Assembly (NCBI GenBank): GCA_963724825.1
Contig: CAVRWT010000009.1
Coordinates: forward strand, 1 to 57,820
Direction: 5' to 3'
DNA: 57,820 nt
Source of the DNA: JALYNX01 sp963724825
GTDB lineage: Bacteria > Actinomycetota > Acidimicrobiia > Spongiisociales > ZC4RG35
Every line of letters begins with the position of its first letter. The stretch's first letter is position 1. A model generated the notes under the pieces. That model was not told where the DNA came from. It did no database searches and saw only the letters and a program-made list of their open reading frames with translations. A program made the position numbers and the translations under genes. Positions 44,229 to 52,612 of this stretch are shown here, piece by piece.

Positions 44229-44242
44229 CACATGATCCTGAG

Positions 44243-44316
44243 TCGGGACGGTGGGACTTGAACCCACGACCTCAGCGTCCCGAACGCTGCGCGCTACCAA
44301 GCTGCGCTACGTCCCG
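44243..44316 (-). tRNA. tRNA-Pro (anticodon CGG)
   Basis: Full cloverleaf on the minus strand: acceptor CGGGACG/CGTCCCG, D-arm GCGC-AGCTTGGTA-GCGC, anticodon stem CAGCG/CGCTG with loop TTCGGGA (anticodon CGG, reads CCG), T-arm GTGGG-TTCAAGT-CCCAC, discriminator A. No CCA is encoded. It is 74 bases long with no variable-arm extension. Confidence 0.96.
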
Positions 44317-44442
44317 ATTGGCCGAATCCTAGGCCCGAGGCGCGGTCTAGCCCACTTGGGTGAATTCGGGCGCACCCCTGGGACATTCCGACCTGGCAGG
44401 TACGCTGACCAAGGAGGCATCTGTAAGTGAAGGGGAGGAACG

Positions 44443-44763
44443 ATGGCGGTCTACGACGCCCAGCTTCGTCTGGACGGCGCCGACGAAGCACCGATTCACG
44501 TGGTGATCGATCTCACCGACGATCGATTGACCATGATGTCGGGCGATGTCGAAGTGGCCGACTGGGCCCGGCATGAGATCAGGATTTCGCCGATGCTCGA
44601 CGGGTTCCATATTCGTGCCGAGGGTGACGAGATCATTCTCAACGTGACCGACGACGCCCACTTCGCCCTCGACCTCGGCCTTCGCAATGCCCCGCCGGCC
44701 TTGCGGCGTCGAATGTCGGCGTTGCTCCGCAGCGACCGGTCCGAGACCCGGCCCGTCGCTTAG
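44443..44763 (+). CDS. small conserved-looking protein of unknown function
   Basis: 106 residues, soluble and acidic, preceded by GGGAGG seven bases before the ATG. The sequence alternates strands (MAVYDAQLRLDGADEAP, IHVVIDLTDDRLTMMSG, EIILNVTDDAHFALDLGL), suggesting a beta-sandwich or PH-like fold, and ends with an Arg-rich helix. I do not recognise a family. It is convergent with asd, and the two stop codons overlap. Confidence 0.65.
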   Translation: MAVYDAQLRLDGADEAPIHVVIDLTDDRLTMMSGDVEVADWARHEIRISPMLDGFHIRAEGDEIILNVTDDAHFALDLGLRNAPPALRRRMSALLRSDRSETRPVA

Positions 44764-45774
44764 ATCAACAACTCGGCGATCTGGACCGCGTTCAGCGCGG
44801 CTCCCTTGCGCAGGTTGTCTCCCACCGCGAAGAGGTTGATCCCCCCCGGCTCACCGATTGTGGCGCGAATCCTCCCTGCCAGCACGTCATCGATGCCTGC
44901 AGCGTCGAGCGGCGTCGGCACCCGTTCGGTCCAGACCTCGATACCGGGGGCGGCCTCGAGGAGCTCCACGGCTTCGCCAGGGGTCATCTCACGGTCGAAA
45001 CGGAGTGTTGCCACCACGGCATGACCGACCAGCACCGGCACCCGGACACAGGTCGGCTCCACCATCAGACCGGGGATGTCGAGGATCTTCCTCGACTCGT
45101 TCACCAGCTTCCACTCCTCGTCGGTGTAGCCCTGGTCGGTCTCGGAGCCGGCAAACGGCAAGACGTTGAAGGCGATGGGGCGGGCGAAGAGTGCTGGTCC
45201 CGGGTCCACCCAGCCCCCGTTCATCAATGCATCCAGGTCGGGCTGGAGCTTGTCCATCTGGTCGACCAGCTCAGAGACACCCTGCTGGCCCGATCCGGAG
45301 ACCGCCTGGTAGGAGGAAACGTTCACGCTTCGGAGCCCGGCGGCCCGGTGCAGCGGACCGGCGGCCATCATCAAGGTCATGGTGGTGCAGTTGGGGTTGG
45401 CGATGATCCCCTGGTGCCCGTATGCAGCGTCATCGTTGACGCCGGCCACGACCAGCGGGACCGCCTCTTCCATCCGGAACGCCGACGAGTTGTCGATCAC
45501 GACCGCCCCAGCGGCGGCAAACGAAGGCGCAAACTCCCTGGACCGTGCGCCGCCCGCCGAGAACAGTGCGATGTCAACACCTGCCGGGTCGGCTTGGGCC
45601 AGGTCCTCGACGACGACCTCCCCCCACGCCGTGTCCACAACCGTCCCCGCCGAACGCGAGGAAGCCATGAGCCGGACCGAACCCAGAGGGAAAGTCCCTC
45701 TGCTCGAGAATCGAGAGCATGGTGCGTCCCACCGCCCCGGTGGCTCCGACCACGGCGACCGCTCGATCGCTCAC
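44760..45774 (-). CDS. asd: aspartate-semialdehyde dehydrogenase, one frameshift
   Basis: Reduces aspartyl phosphate to aspartate semialdehyde for Lys/Thr/Met and diaminopimelate synthesis. The N-terminus (AVAVVGATGAVGRTMLSILEQRDFP, the NADP site) and the rest (LFSAGGARSREFAP, catalytic Cys in IANPNCTTMTLMMA, SYQAVSGSGQQG, and a His in VLVGHAVVATLRF) are in different frames. Deleting one T near 45687 (TTTCCCTCTGGG) restores DFPLGSVRLMASSRSAG and about 337 residues. As an essential gene in most bacteria, its break argues for sequence error. It starts GTG 45774, overlapping lysC (GTGA). Confidence 0.9.
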
Positions 45775-47003
45775 GCGCCCACCTCCTCGAAGGTTGTCGG
45801 TGGGTCGAACTCTTCGTGCAGCGCTTTCACCGCGGCTTCGACCTGACTTCCCCTGATCACGCATGAGATCCGGATGGTTGAGGTGGAAATCATCTCGATG
45901 TTGATGCCCGCGGCCGACATAGCCGCGAAGACCCTGGCAGCGACACCGGGGTGGGTCTTCATCCCCGCCCCCACCAACGAGACCTTGGCGACGTCGGTGT
46001 CGACGTCGACCGACTGGGCGCCGATGTCGACCGCGATGTGCTTGGCGATCCGCTCCGCCTCGACCACATGGATTCGAGGCACGGTGAAGCTGATGTCGGT
46101 GGAGCCGTCATGAGACACATTCTGGACGATCATGTCCACATTCACCCCGGCCTCCGCCAGAGCCCCAAACAACGCAGCGGCGACACCGGGGCGGTCCGGC
46201 ACCCGGTTCACGGTCACTTTCGCTTCGGAGCGATCGTGGGCGATCCCACTCACGATGGCCTGCTCCATGGCCGACTCCCGTATCCAGGTCCCCTCGCCGT
46301 CGTGAAACGACGAGCGAACGTGAATCGGTATGTCGAATCGGCGCCCGAACTCCACGGCGCGGGACATGAGGACGCCGGCGCCGCCGGCGGACAACTCGAG
46401 CATCTCATCGAACGGGACCTCGACCAGCTTGGTGGCGTCGGGCACGATCCTCGGGTCGGCGGTGAAGACGCCATCGACGTCGGTGTAGATCTCAACGGTG
46501 TCCGCCCCGAGGGCCGCCGCCAGAGCCACCGCGGTGGCGTCGGAGCCGCCACGCCCCAACGTCGTCACTTCCTTCGATTCGGGGTCCACCCCCTGGAATC
46601 CGGCAACGATCACGACCCGGCCCTGGGCCAGGCTGTCACGGACCCTGGTTCCCTGGATGTCGAGGATCTTGGCCGAACCATGCGATGAGTCGGTGAGGAT
46701 CCCGGCCTGTGACCCGGTGTAGCTGACCGCGGCAATCCCCCGCGAATTCAGCGTGATGGCGAGAAGCGCCATCGAGATCCTCTCTCCCGCACTGAGCAGC
46801 ATGTCCATCTCTCTCGGTGACGGGTCATCGCTCAACTCGGCGGCGAGGGCCACAAGTTGATCGGTTGTTTCTCCCATGGCGGAGACAACCACCACGACGT
46901 CGTGCCCATTTCTCCGCGTCGACTCCACTCGATCCGCAACCGCTTTGATGCGCTCCGAGTCGGCCAATGACGTCCCGCCAAATTTTTGAACCACGATCGA
47001 CAT
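45771..47003 (-). CDS. lysC: aspartate kinase
   Basis: Phosphorylates aspartate, first step of the aspartate family. The 410-residue product has VQKFGGTSLAD at the N-terminus, LGRGGSDATAVALAAALGA, EIYTDVDGVFTADPR, and two C-terminal ACT domains (VNRVPDRPGVAAALFGALAEAGVNVDMI and GMKTHPGVAARVFAAM, in parts), the lysine/threonine-sensing region. Like related actinobacterial genes it may also yield a shorter beta subunit from an internal start near MEQAIVSGIAHD. The ATG at 47003 lies 85 bases from a divergent PPIase gene. Confidence 0.94.
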   Translation of the reverse strand: MSIVVQKFGGTSLADSERIKAVADRVESTRRNGHDVVVVVSAMGETTDQLVALAAELSDDPSPREMDMLLSAGERISMALLAITLNSRGIAAVSYTGSQAGILTDSSHGSAKILDIQGTRVRDSLAQGRVVIVAGFQGVDPESKEVTTLGRGGSDATAVALAAALGADTVEIYTDVDGVFTADPRIVPDATKLVEVPFDEMLELSAGGAGVLMSRAVEFGRRFDIPIHVRSSFHDGEGTWIRESAMEQAIVSGIAHDRSEAKVTVNRVPDRPGVAAALFGALAEAGVNVDMIVQNVSHDGSTDISFTVPRIHVVEAERIAKHIAVDIGAQSVDVDTDVAKVSLVGAGMKTHPGVAARVFAAMSAAGINIEMISTSTIRISCVIRGSQVEAAVKALHEEFDPPTTFEEVGA

Positions 47004-47088
47004 GTCCGGCACAGTTTGGAGCCTTTCGCCGCGGAAGACGAACACCGCGGGAGGTTGACGGAGGGTCGTGCCTAAAGTCGCGCCGGCC

Positions 47089-47877
47089 ATGACCGACAGA
47101 AGACGGCGTCAGAAGGAGCAGCGCGCCGCCAAGCGGGAGGCCGAAAAGAAGCAATCTGCCAGGCGCGAGCTGGGTCGCAGACTCGGCACCGCTCTGATCT
47201 TCGGAGTCCTGGTCATCGGCGTTCTCGTGCTGGGCAGCGTGTTGGGTGACGACGAAGGCGACCTGCCTCAGGGCTACGAGGGGTTCCGCGCCCAGCCAAC
47301 CGCATGTGGGGCCGAGCAGCCGGCGGCCGAACCGGTGACCCAATTCACCGAGCCGGAGACGCAGGCGGACATCACCCCGACTGCCACCGTCACTGCGACT
47401 CTCCAAACCTCGTGTGGCGAAATCGTGATCGAGCTCGACCCGGCCAACTATCCCGAGACCGTCAATTCCTTCGTCTTTCTCGCTCGCGAGGGATTCTTCG
47501 ACGGGCAGGTCTTCCATCGGATCATCGCCGACTTCCAGCTCTTCTCCGGCGACCCGTTGGCCGACGGCACCGGCGGGCCGGGCTATCGGTTGCCCGACGA
47601 GTTCCCGCCCGCTGACTTCGTCTACACACCGGGCGTGGTGGCCATGGACAATGTCGGCAAGGGGACGACCGGCAGCCAGTTCTTCATCGTCCTCAGCGAC
47701 GACGCCCAGGTCTTGAACCCGCAGTTCAACGGCCTGGGCAACGTGATCTCCGGTCAGGAGACTCTGGATCGGATCGAGGCGGTCGACACCGCGCGACGAC
47801 CCGGCTCTGTGGAGGACAGCCTCCCGCTAGAGACTGTCTACATCGAGACTGTGACCATCGATGTAACCGGTTCTTGA
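47089..47877 (+). CDS. membrane-anchored cyclophilin-type peptidyl-prolyl isomerase
   Basis: A basic N-terminus (RRRRQKEQRAAKREAEKK), one transmembrane helix (about residues 38-58), and a C-terminal cyclophilin domain: TSCGEIVIELDPANYPETVNSFVFLAREGFFDG, VFHRIIADFQLFSGDP, GVVAMDNVGKGTTGSQFFIVL and NGLGNVISGQETLDRIE. It probably acts outside the membrane. I use ATG 47089 (262 residues); GTG 47068 would add seven. Conserved FHRII and GSQFFI support an active isomerase. Confidence 0.88.
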   Translation: MTDRRRRQKEQRAAKREAEKKQSARRELGRRLGTALIFGVLVIGVLVLGSVLGDDEGDLPQGYEGFRAQPTACGAEQPAAEPVTQFTEPETQADITPTATVTATLQTSCGEIVIELDPANYPETVNSFVFLAREGFFDGQVFHRIIADFQLFSGDPLADGTGGPGYRLPDEFPPADFVYTPGVVAMDNVGKGTTGSQFFIVLSDDAQVLNPQFNGLGNVISGQETLDRIEAVDTARRPGSVEDSLPLETVYIETVTIDVTGS

Positions 47878-47913
47878 CGGGCACACCAGCCATCATCGGG
47901 GTGCAGGAGACCC

Positions 47914-48762
47914 ATGGCCGTTGACCTCCACTCCCATTCGACAGCGTCTGACGGTTCCGAGAAGCCGGCGGCTCTCGTCGAACAGGCACTGGAAGCCGGG
48001 CTAAGCGTCCTCGCGCTGACCGATCACGACACCCTGGACGGCATTGCCGACGCCACCGCAGCAGCGACTGCGACCGGCCTCGAATTGATCCCGGGCACTG
48101 AGCTTTCCCTCGAGTACGACCAGGGTGGGATGCATCTCGTCGTTCTCTGGCTGAGCTCCGGCCCGGGGCCGCTTCAAGACCGCCTGGAGGAGCTGCGCCT
48201 GGGCAGAGACCATCGAAACGAGTTGATGTCGGAACGGCTGACCGAGCTCGGGATGCCGGTGACAGTGGAGGAGATCCTGGAAGAGGGAGGGACCGGCAGC
48301 ATCGGCCGGCCCCACATCGCCGCAGTCATGATGCGAAAGGGCTACGTCGAGACCATCGAGGAGGCGTTCGAGCTCTGGCTGACATCGGGCAAACCGGCGT
48401 ACATCGGACGGCCGAGGCTCACGCCGGAAGAGGCGATCCAGCTGGCGCGGGAATCTGGAGCGGTGCCGATCGTCGCCCACCCCCACACTCTGGGGATCAA
48501 TCGGGCGCACGAGATGGCCGACCTGCTGACCCGCCTCGTCGCCGCCGGTCTGGTCGGGCTGGAGGCGTTCTGTGCCGGCTACCGACGTCACGAGAGGGAG
48601 GGCTATGCCGACCTCGCCCGCCGATTCGGGCTCATTCCATCCGGAGGGAGCGACTACCACGGCACCTACAAGCCGGGGCTCAGCTTGGGCATCGGGTACG
48701 GCGACCTCGTCGTGCCCGATTCAATAGTCGGCGAGTTGCGCAGTCACGTCGGAGCTGCATGA
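47914..48762 (+). CDS. PHP-domain phosphoesterase
   Basis: 282 residues with the four PHP metal motifs: VDLHSHSTASDG, LTDHDTLDG, IPGTELSLEY, and IVAHPHTLG, plus SDYHGTYKPG at the end. This resembles the YciV/RnaAM group (3',5'-nucleotide bisphosphate or RNA 5'-end trimming), not a polymerase-linked PHP. Its stop overlaps the murJ start (ATGA), 36 bases after the PPIase gene, so the three may be co-transcribed. Confidence 0.87.
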   Translation: MAVDLHSHSTASDGSEKPAALVEQALEAGLSVLALTDHDTLDGIADATAAATATGLELIPGTELSLEYDQGGMHLVVLWLSSGPGPLQDRLEELRLGRDHRNELMSERLTELGMPVTVEEILEEGGTGSIGRPHIAAVMMRKGYVETIEEAFELWLTSGKPAYIGRPRLTPEEAIQLARESGAVPIVAHPHTLGINRAHEMADLLTRLVAAGLVGLEAFCAGYRRHEREGYADLARRFGLIPSGGSDYHGTYKPGLSLGIGYGDLVVPDSIVGELRSHVGAA

Positions 48763-50297
48763 GCCGCCCATTGCGAATGGGCACCGCAGCCGCGGTCGTC
48801 GCCGGGAGCGTCCTCTTCTCCCGCATCCTGGGCCTGGCACGGGAAGCCCTGCTCGCATCACTGATCGGGGTCAGCGCCGAGGGGGACCTCTATCGGCAAG
48901 CGTTCACCATCCCTGATTTCCTCAACTACCTGCTGGCCGGCGCCTATCTGACAATCACCCTGATCCCTATCTTGAGCCGGCACCTGGAACAGGGTGACGA
49001 GGAGGGGGCCAACCGAGCTTTCAGCTCCGTGTTCCGGTTCGTAGTCATCGCCATCGTCGGGCTCACGGTTGTCATGTGGGCCGCCGCCGGGCCTCTCGTC
49101 TCACTCATGTTCCCCAATGCAGTCGATCACGACCGACTCGTGTCACTGACCAGGCTGGTCCTCCCCGCCCAGGTGTTCCTGGTCGCAGGAGCTCTCCTGA
49201 TGGCGGTCCAGTACACCCACCGCAGGTTCGTGCTTCCCGCGCTGGCCCCGATCATCTACAACCTGGGAATCATCCTCGGAGGCCTCATCTCGGCCCTGGT
49301 AAGTGATGCCACACCGGAGGGATTCCTCTGGGGAGCCGTCATCGGCTCTGCGATCGGGAACTTCGGGCTGCAGTGGTACGGGGCCCGTGGCACCAACACC
49401 CGTCTGGTCCCCGTCCCCCGCGGCCAGTCCTCGGTAGGCGAGTATCTGATCCTGGCCCTGCCGCTCATGGTGGGACAGTCGATTGCGGTGCTCGACGAGC
49501 AGTTCGTCCGCTGGTTCGGCCAGATCGAAGAAGGCGCCACCTCGGCCCTCAGTTTCGCCAGGCAACTCAACATGGTCCCGGTGGGGGTGATCGCCCAGGC
49601 CGCGGGAGTGGCTGCCTACCCGTTCCTGGCCCGACTTGCCGCCAGAGGCGACACCAAGGCCCTGACCTCGACGACCTCGCGCGCAGCCCGGGGCACGGTG
49701 TTCGTGGCCGCAGGAGCATCGGCCGCACTGATCGTCCTCGCCCGACCCATGGTTCGCCTGCTCTACCAATGGGGGGCCTTCACGGCCGACGACACCGAGC
49801 TGGTGGCCCGGCTCCTGATGATCTACGCCCTTTCTGTCCCGGCCTGGGGACTGCACCAGATCCTGTCGCGACACTTCTATGCCAAGCGCAAGATGTGGAC
49901 ACCGGTCCTGATCGGCACGGTGGGAACTGTGATTGCGGTGCCGGTGTGGTCCGGGTTCTACAACTTGTCGGGGGTCGAGGGCTTCGCCATGGCGTCCGTG
50001 GTGATCATGAGCGCCTATGCCCTGGCTCTCCTCGTGGCCTGGGGCTCGGACTCTGGGTGGGACGCAGCGGGCGAGGTGGGAGTCTCCCTGGTTCGAGGCT
50101 TGGTGGCCGCGGCGGCGGCGGTGCTGCTCGCTCTGCCCGTGGTCAATGCGATCTTTGGCGAAGGGAGCCTGAGCTTCTTGGGAGGCCTGGCAGCCGCCGC
50201 CTTGGGTGGGCTGACCGCTCTCGCCGGGTTCCTGATTGTTTCGTTCCTGCTCCGAGCGCCGGAATTGAAGGAAATCACAACCGGTCCTAGCCCGTGA
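48759..50297 (+). CDS. murJ: lipid II flippase MurJ
   Basis: MOP-superfamily flippase of 512 residues with about 14 helices. Motifs include GSVLFSRILGLAREALLASLIG at the N-terminus, FTIPDFLNYLLAGAYLTITLIPILSRHLEQGDEEGA, ALSFARQLNMVPVGVIAQAAGVAAYPFLARLAA, and LLYQWGAFTADDTELVARLL (each in parts). There is no C-terminal kinase-like domain of the mycobacterial type. It starts ATG 48759 inside the PHP stop. Its end overlaps the convergent acetyltransferase by 11 bases. Confidence 0.93.
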   Translation: MSRPLRMGTAAAVVAGSVLFSRILGLAREALLASLIGVSAEGDLYRQAFTIPDFLNYLLAGAYLTITLIPILSRHLEQGDEEGANRAFSSVFRFVVIAIVGLTVVMWAAAGPLVSLMFPNAVDHDRLVSLTRLVLPAQVFLVAGALLMAVQYTHRRFVLPALAPIIYNLGIILGGLISALVSDATPEGFLWGAVIGSAIGNFGLQWYGARGTNTRLVPVPRGQSSVGEYLILALPLMVGQSIAVLDEQFVRWFGQIEEGATSALSFARQLNMVPVGVIAQAAGVAAYPFLARLAARGDTKALTSTTSRAARGTVFVAAGASAALIVLARPMVRLLYQWGAFTADDTELVARLLMIYALSVPAWGLHQILSRHFYAKRKMWTPVLIGTVGTVIAVPVWSGFYNLSGVEGFAMASVVIMSAYALALLVAWGSDSGWDAAGEVGVSLVRGLVAAAAAVLLALPVVNAIFGEGSLSFLGGLAAAALGGLTALAGFLIVSFLLRAPELKEITTGPSP

Positions 50298-50733
50298 GGC
50301 CGAGACGCCCAACGGTCTCCCCATCATCGATCTCACCGGTGGGGACGAACCCGAGCTTCAGGTAGAAGGGCCCGGCCCTCCGTCACCCTCGACCCAACTC
50401 GTGTACAGCTCGGTCCCCCGCGTCCTCTCACCTCGTCGCAGGCGGCAGCGACCGCCAACGACCGAATCCGCGACCCTGATATTCAGCGCCAACCATTAGC
50501 CGCCACAGAAAGAAGGTCCGGTCGTCTTCGTCGTTGGGATCGATCTCCAGCATCAAGAAGCCCACTACGACACCGTCGGCGACGATGGCCCGCGGCCAGG
50601 CGACCTCGGGCTCGGTTAGCGCCTGCGCCAACGACCATGCGTTGCGGGCAACGAATCCTTGCTGGCTAGGCGCGACGTCGATGTCGAAGACCGCTTTCAG
50701 ATTGATCTGGTCGATCAGCTCGAGAGTCACCAT
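50287..50733 (-). CDS. GNAT-family N-acetyltransferase, frameshifted
   Basis: Begins MVTLELIDQINLKAVFDI and holds AIVADGVVVGFLMLEID, FFLWRLMVGAEYQGRGFGR (the acetyl-CoA loop) in one frame; the C-terminal part FYLKLGFVPTGEIDDGETV, typical of GNAT ends, is in another, ending TAG at 50289-50287. The join lies near 50455, and another indel near 50380 is likely. The repaired length is about 150 residues. It follows the epsilon-like gene by 13 bases. The substrate is unknown. Confidence 0.72.
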
Positions 50734-50746
50734 GGGAAACGCGCGG

Positions 50747-50953
50747 TCAAATGTGATCGGGATCAACCAGCTCGAGCGGGATCTCCGGGTCGTCGTTGAG
50801 ATCCGCTCGAATCCAGGCGGGAAGGGCTCGATTGCCACCGGGAGGGGTGCGTCGCATCGCATCCTCCTCACGTGTGATGTGGTCGAGGACGACGGCGATC
50901 AATGCCGCCTCGAACTCCCCGGCGCCCCCTTTGATTCGAATTCCTTCAACCAT
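50747..50953 (-). CDS. acyl-CoA carboxylase epsilon-subunit-like small protein
   Basis: 68 residues, MVEGIRIKGGAGEFEAALIAVVLDH and, after a charged linker, ALPAWIRADLNDDPE. The pattern of an IRIxxG strand, an AAL-AVVL helix and a C-terminal Trp resembles the small epsilon subunits of actinobacterial acyl-CoA carboxylases. The identity is tentative because the family is short and divergent. It overlaps the end of the epimerase gene by eight bases, in keeping with a propionyl-CoA/methylmalonyl-CoA setting; no carboxylase alpha or beta gene is in the window. Confidence 0.5.
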   Translation of the reverse strand: MVEGIRIKGGAGEFEAALIAVVLDHITREEDAMRRTPPGGNRALPAWIRADLNDDPEIPLELVDPDHI

Positions 50954-51356
50954 TCGCAAGCTCCACGAGCTCGATCAAGGTACCACCGAGGTCGTCGGGG
51001 TGGATAAAGGCGACCTGCGATCCCCGCCCTCCGATCCGCGGGCTCTCGTCGATCAACCTGGCGCCCTGGCCCTTCAGATGCTCCAAGGCGATCGTGATCG
51101 AGGCGACCATGTAGGCCACGTGATGCAGCCCTTCCCCGCGTCGCTCCAGGAATCGCCCGACCGGAGTGTCGGGGCCGAGTGGCTGCAGCAACTGGATGAA
51201 TGAGCCGCCCACCGGGATCATCGCCTCCTCGACTCCCTGGGCTTCCACCACCTCCCGGTAGAGAGGGACCACGCCGTAACGCTCCTGGTAGTCATGGACC
51301 GCCTGGTCCAGATCGTTTACGGCAATCCCGACATGATCGAGATTCAGGAGCTTCAT
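50946..51356 (-). CDS. mce: methylmalonyl-CoA epimerase
   Basis: Interconverts (R)- and (S)-methylmalonyl-CoA. 136 residues of the vicinal-oxygen-chelate fold: LNLDHVGIAVNDLDQAVHDYQERYG with the first metal His, IQLLQPLGPDTPVGRFLERRGEGLHHVAYMV with the second, and a Glu in GGTLIELVELANG. These match the cobalt/metal ligands of known epimerases. It starts ATG 51356, divergent from the thiolase. Confidence 0.9.
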   Translation of the reverse strand: MKLLNLDHVGIAVNDLDQAVHDYQERYGVVPLYREVVEAQGVEEAMIPVGGSFIQLLQPLGPDTPVGRFLERRGEGLHHVAYMVASITIALEHLKGQGARLIDESPRIGGRGSQVAFIHPDDLGGTLIELVELANG

Positions 51357-51427
51357 CAGCCAAGGCTATGCCACCCGCCCCTTGGGTGCGACCGGCCTGC
51401 CGGTAACATCATGTCCCTGAGGTCATC

Positions 51428-52612
51428 GTGAGCAACAGCGTCATCACCGGGATCGCCCGCACCCCGATTGGCAAATACGGTGGCGCTTTGTCCCCTCTCC
51501 ATGCGGTGGATCTGGGAGGCGCAGCCATCGCGGCGGCCATGCAGCGATCAGGAGTCGATCCCGCCATGATCGACGAGGTCCTATTCGGACATGTCTTGCA
51601 GGCTGGAGAAGGGCAGATCACATCCCGTCAGGCCGCGGTTCTCGGAGGCCTCCCGATGACGGTTCCTTCGGTGACGATCAACAAGGTTTGCCTTTCGGGG
51701 ATGTCGGCGATCGGGTTGGCGGATCGGGCCATCCGACTTGGTGACTCGAAGTTCGTCGTCGCCGGCGGAATGGAGAGCATGACCAACGCTCCTCATGTTG
51801 TGCGCGAGTTGCGCTGGGGCGCCCGGATCGGTGACGTCACCATGACCGATGTCATGCAGCACGATGGGTTGTTCTGCGCTTTCGACAAATGCACCATGGG
51901 CGAGTCCTCCGACCACAAGAACGACCGCCTGGGGATCGGGCGCGCCGAGCAGGACGAATGGTCGGCCCGAAGCAATCAGCGGGCTGCCGAAGCCACCCGC
52001 AACGGTGGGTTCTCCGGCGAGATCGTTCCGGTTGCAGTCCCGCAGAGAAAGGGCGGCGCCATCGTCGTCGATTCAGACGAGGGGATCCGGGACGATGCGA
52101 CCGCTGAGTCCCTTGCCGCCCTGCGCCCGGCATTCGTTGCGGGAGGGACCATCACCGCGGGCAATGCCTCCCAGATATCCGACGGAGGCGCGGCGGTGGT
52201 GGTTGGCGACCGAAGCGCGGCCGAGGCCCTGGGCGCGCCGATCCTTGCCGAGATCCTTGCCTACGGGCAGATCGGCGGCAGCGATGCCACCTTGCACGAG
52301 CGGCCAGCCGAGGCCCTCCTGGTTGCCCTGAAGAAGGCCGGTCTCGAACCGGGGGACCTCGACCTCGTCGAAATCAACGAGGCGTTCGCTGCGGTTGCCA
52401 TCTGGTCCGCCAGGATGCTCGACCTCCCCGAGGCCAAGGTGAATGTCCATGGGGGCGGTGTGGCTCTCGGTCATCCTCTGGGAGCGACCGGAGCCCGCAT
52501 CGTGGTCACTTTGGTCAATGCCCTTCGCGCCCGGGGTGGTGGCATCGGGGCGGCGACCCTCTGTGGTGGGGGCGGACAGGGTGACGCCATCGTGGTCCGG
52601 GTCGCCGGCTGA
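51428..52612 (+). CDS. acetyl-CoA acetyltransferase (thiolase)
   Basis: 394-residue thiolase. Nucleophilic Cys in TINKVCLSGMSAIG (about residue 89), GGMESMTNAPHV, VEINEAFAAVAIWSARM, His in GGGVALGHPLGATGAR, and the second Cys in TLCGGGGQGDAIV. Biosynthetic (acetoacetyl-CoA) and degradative roles are both possible; the neighbourhood with a methylmalonyl-CoA epimerase suggests acyl-CoA metabolism. GTG 51428 is preceded by GAGG, and it overlaps glpX by one base (TGATG). Confidence 0.92.
   Translation: MSNSVITGIARTPIGKYGGALSPLHAVDLGGAAIAAAMQRSGVDPAMIDEVLFGHVLQAGEGQITSRQAAVLGGLPMTVPSVTINKVCLSGMSAIGLADRAIRLGDSKFVVAGGMESMTNAPHVVRELRWGARIGDVTMTDVMQHDGLFCAFDKCTMGESSDHKNDRLGIGRAEQDEWSARSNQRAAEATRNGGFSGEIVPVAVPQRKGGAIVVDSDEGIRDDATAESLAALRPAFVAGGTITAGNASQISDGGAAVVVGDRSAAEALGAPILAEILAYGQIGGSDATLHERPAEALLVALKKAGLEPGDLDLVEINEAFAAVAIWSARMLDLPEAKVNVHGGGVALGHPLGATGARIVVTLVNALRARGGGIGAATLCGGGGQGDAIVVRVAG

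Noticed and set aside
45680..45700. Programmed ribosomal frameshift in asd, and similar breaks elsewhere.
   Set aside because: No slippery heptamer with downstream structure is seen, and the breaks differ in sign and context from gene to gene.
47004..47088. Possible lysine riboswitch upstream of lysC.
   Set aside because: The gap to the divergent gene is only 85 bases, too short for the known lysine aptamer, and no conserved core is visible.
49143..50336. A 397-codon minus-strand frame opposite murJ.
   Set aside because: Translation is Gly/Arg/Gln-rich without any motif; murJ on the other strand is clearly real.
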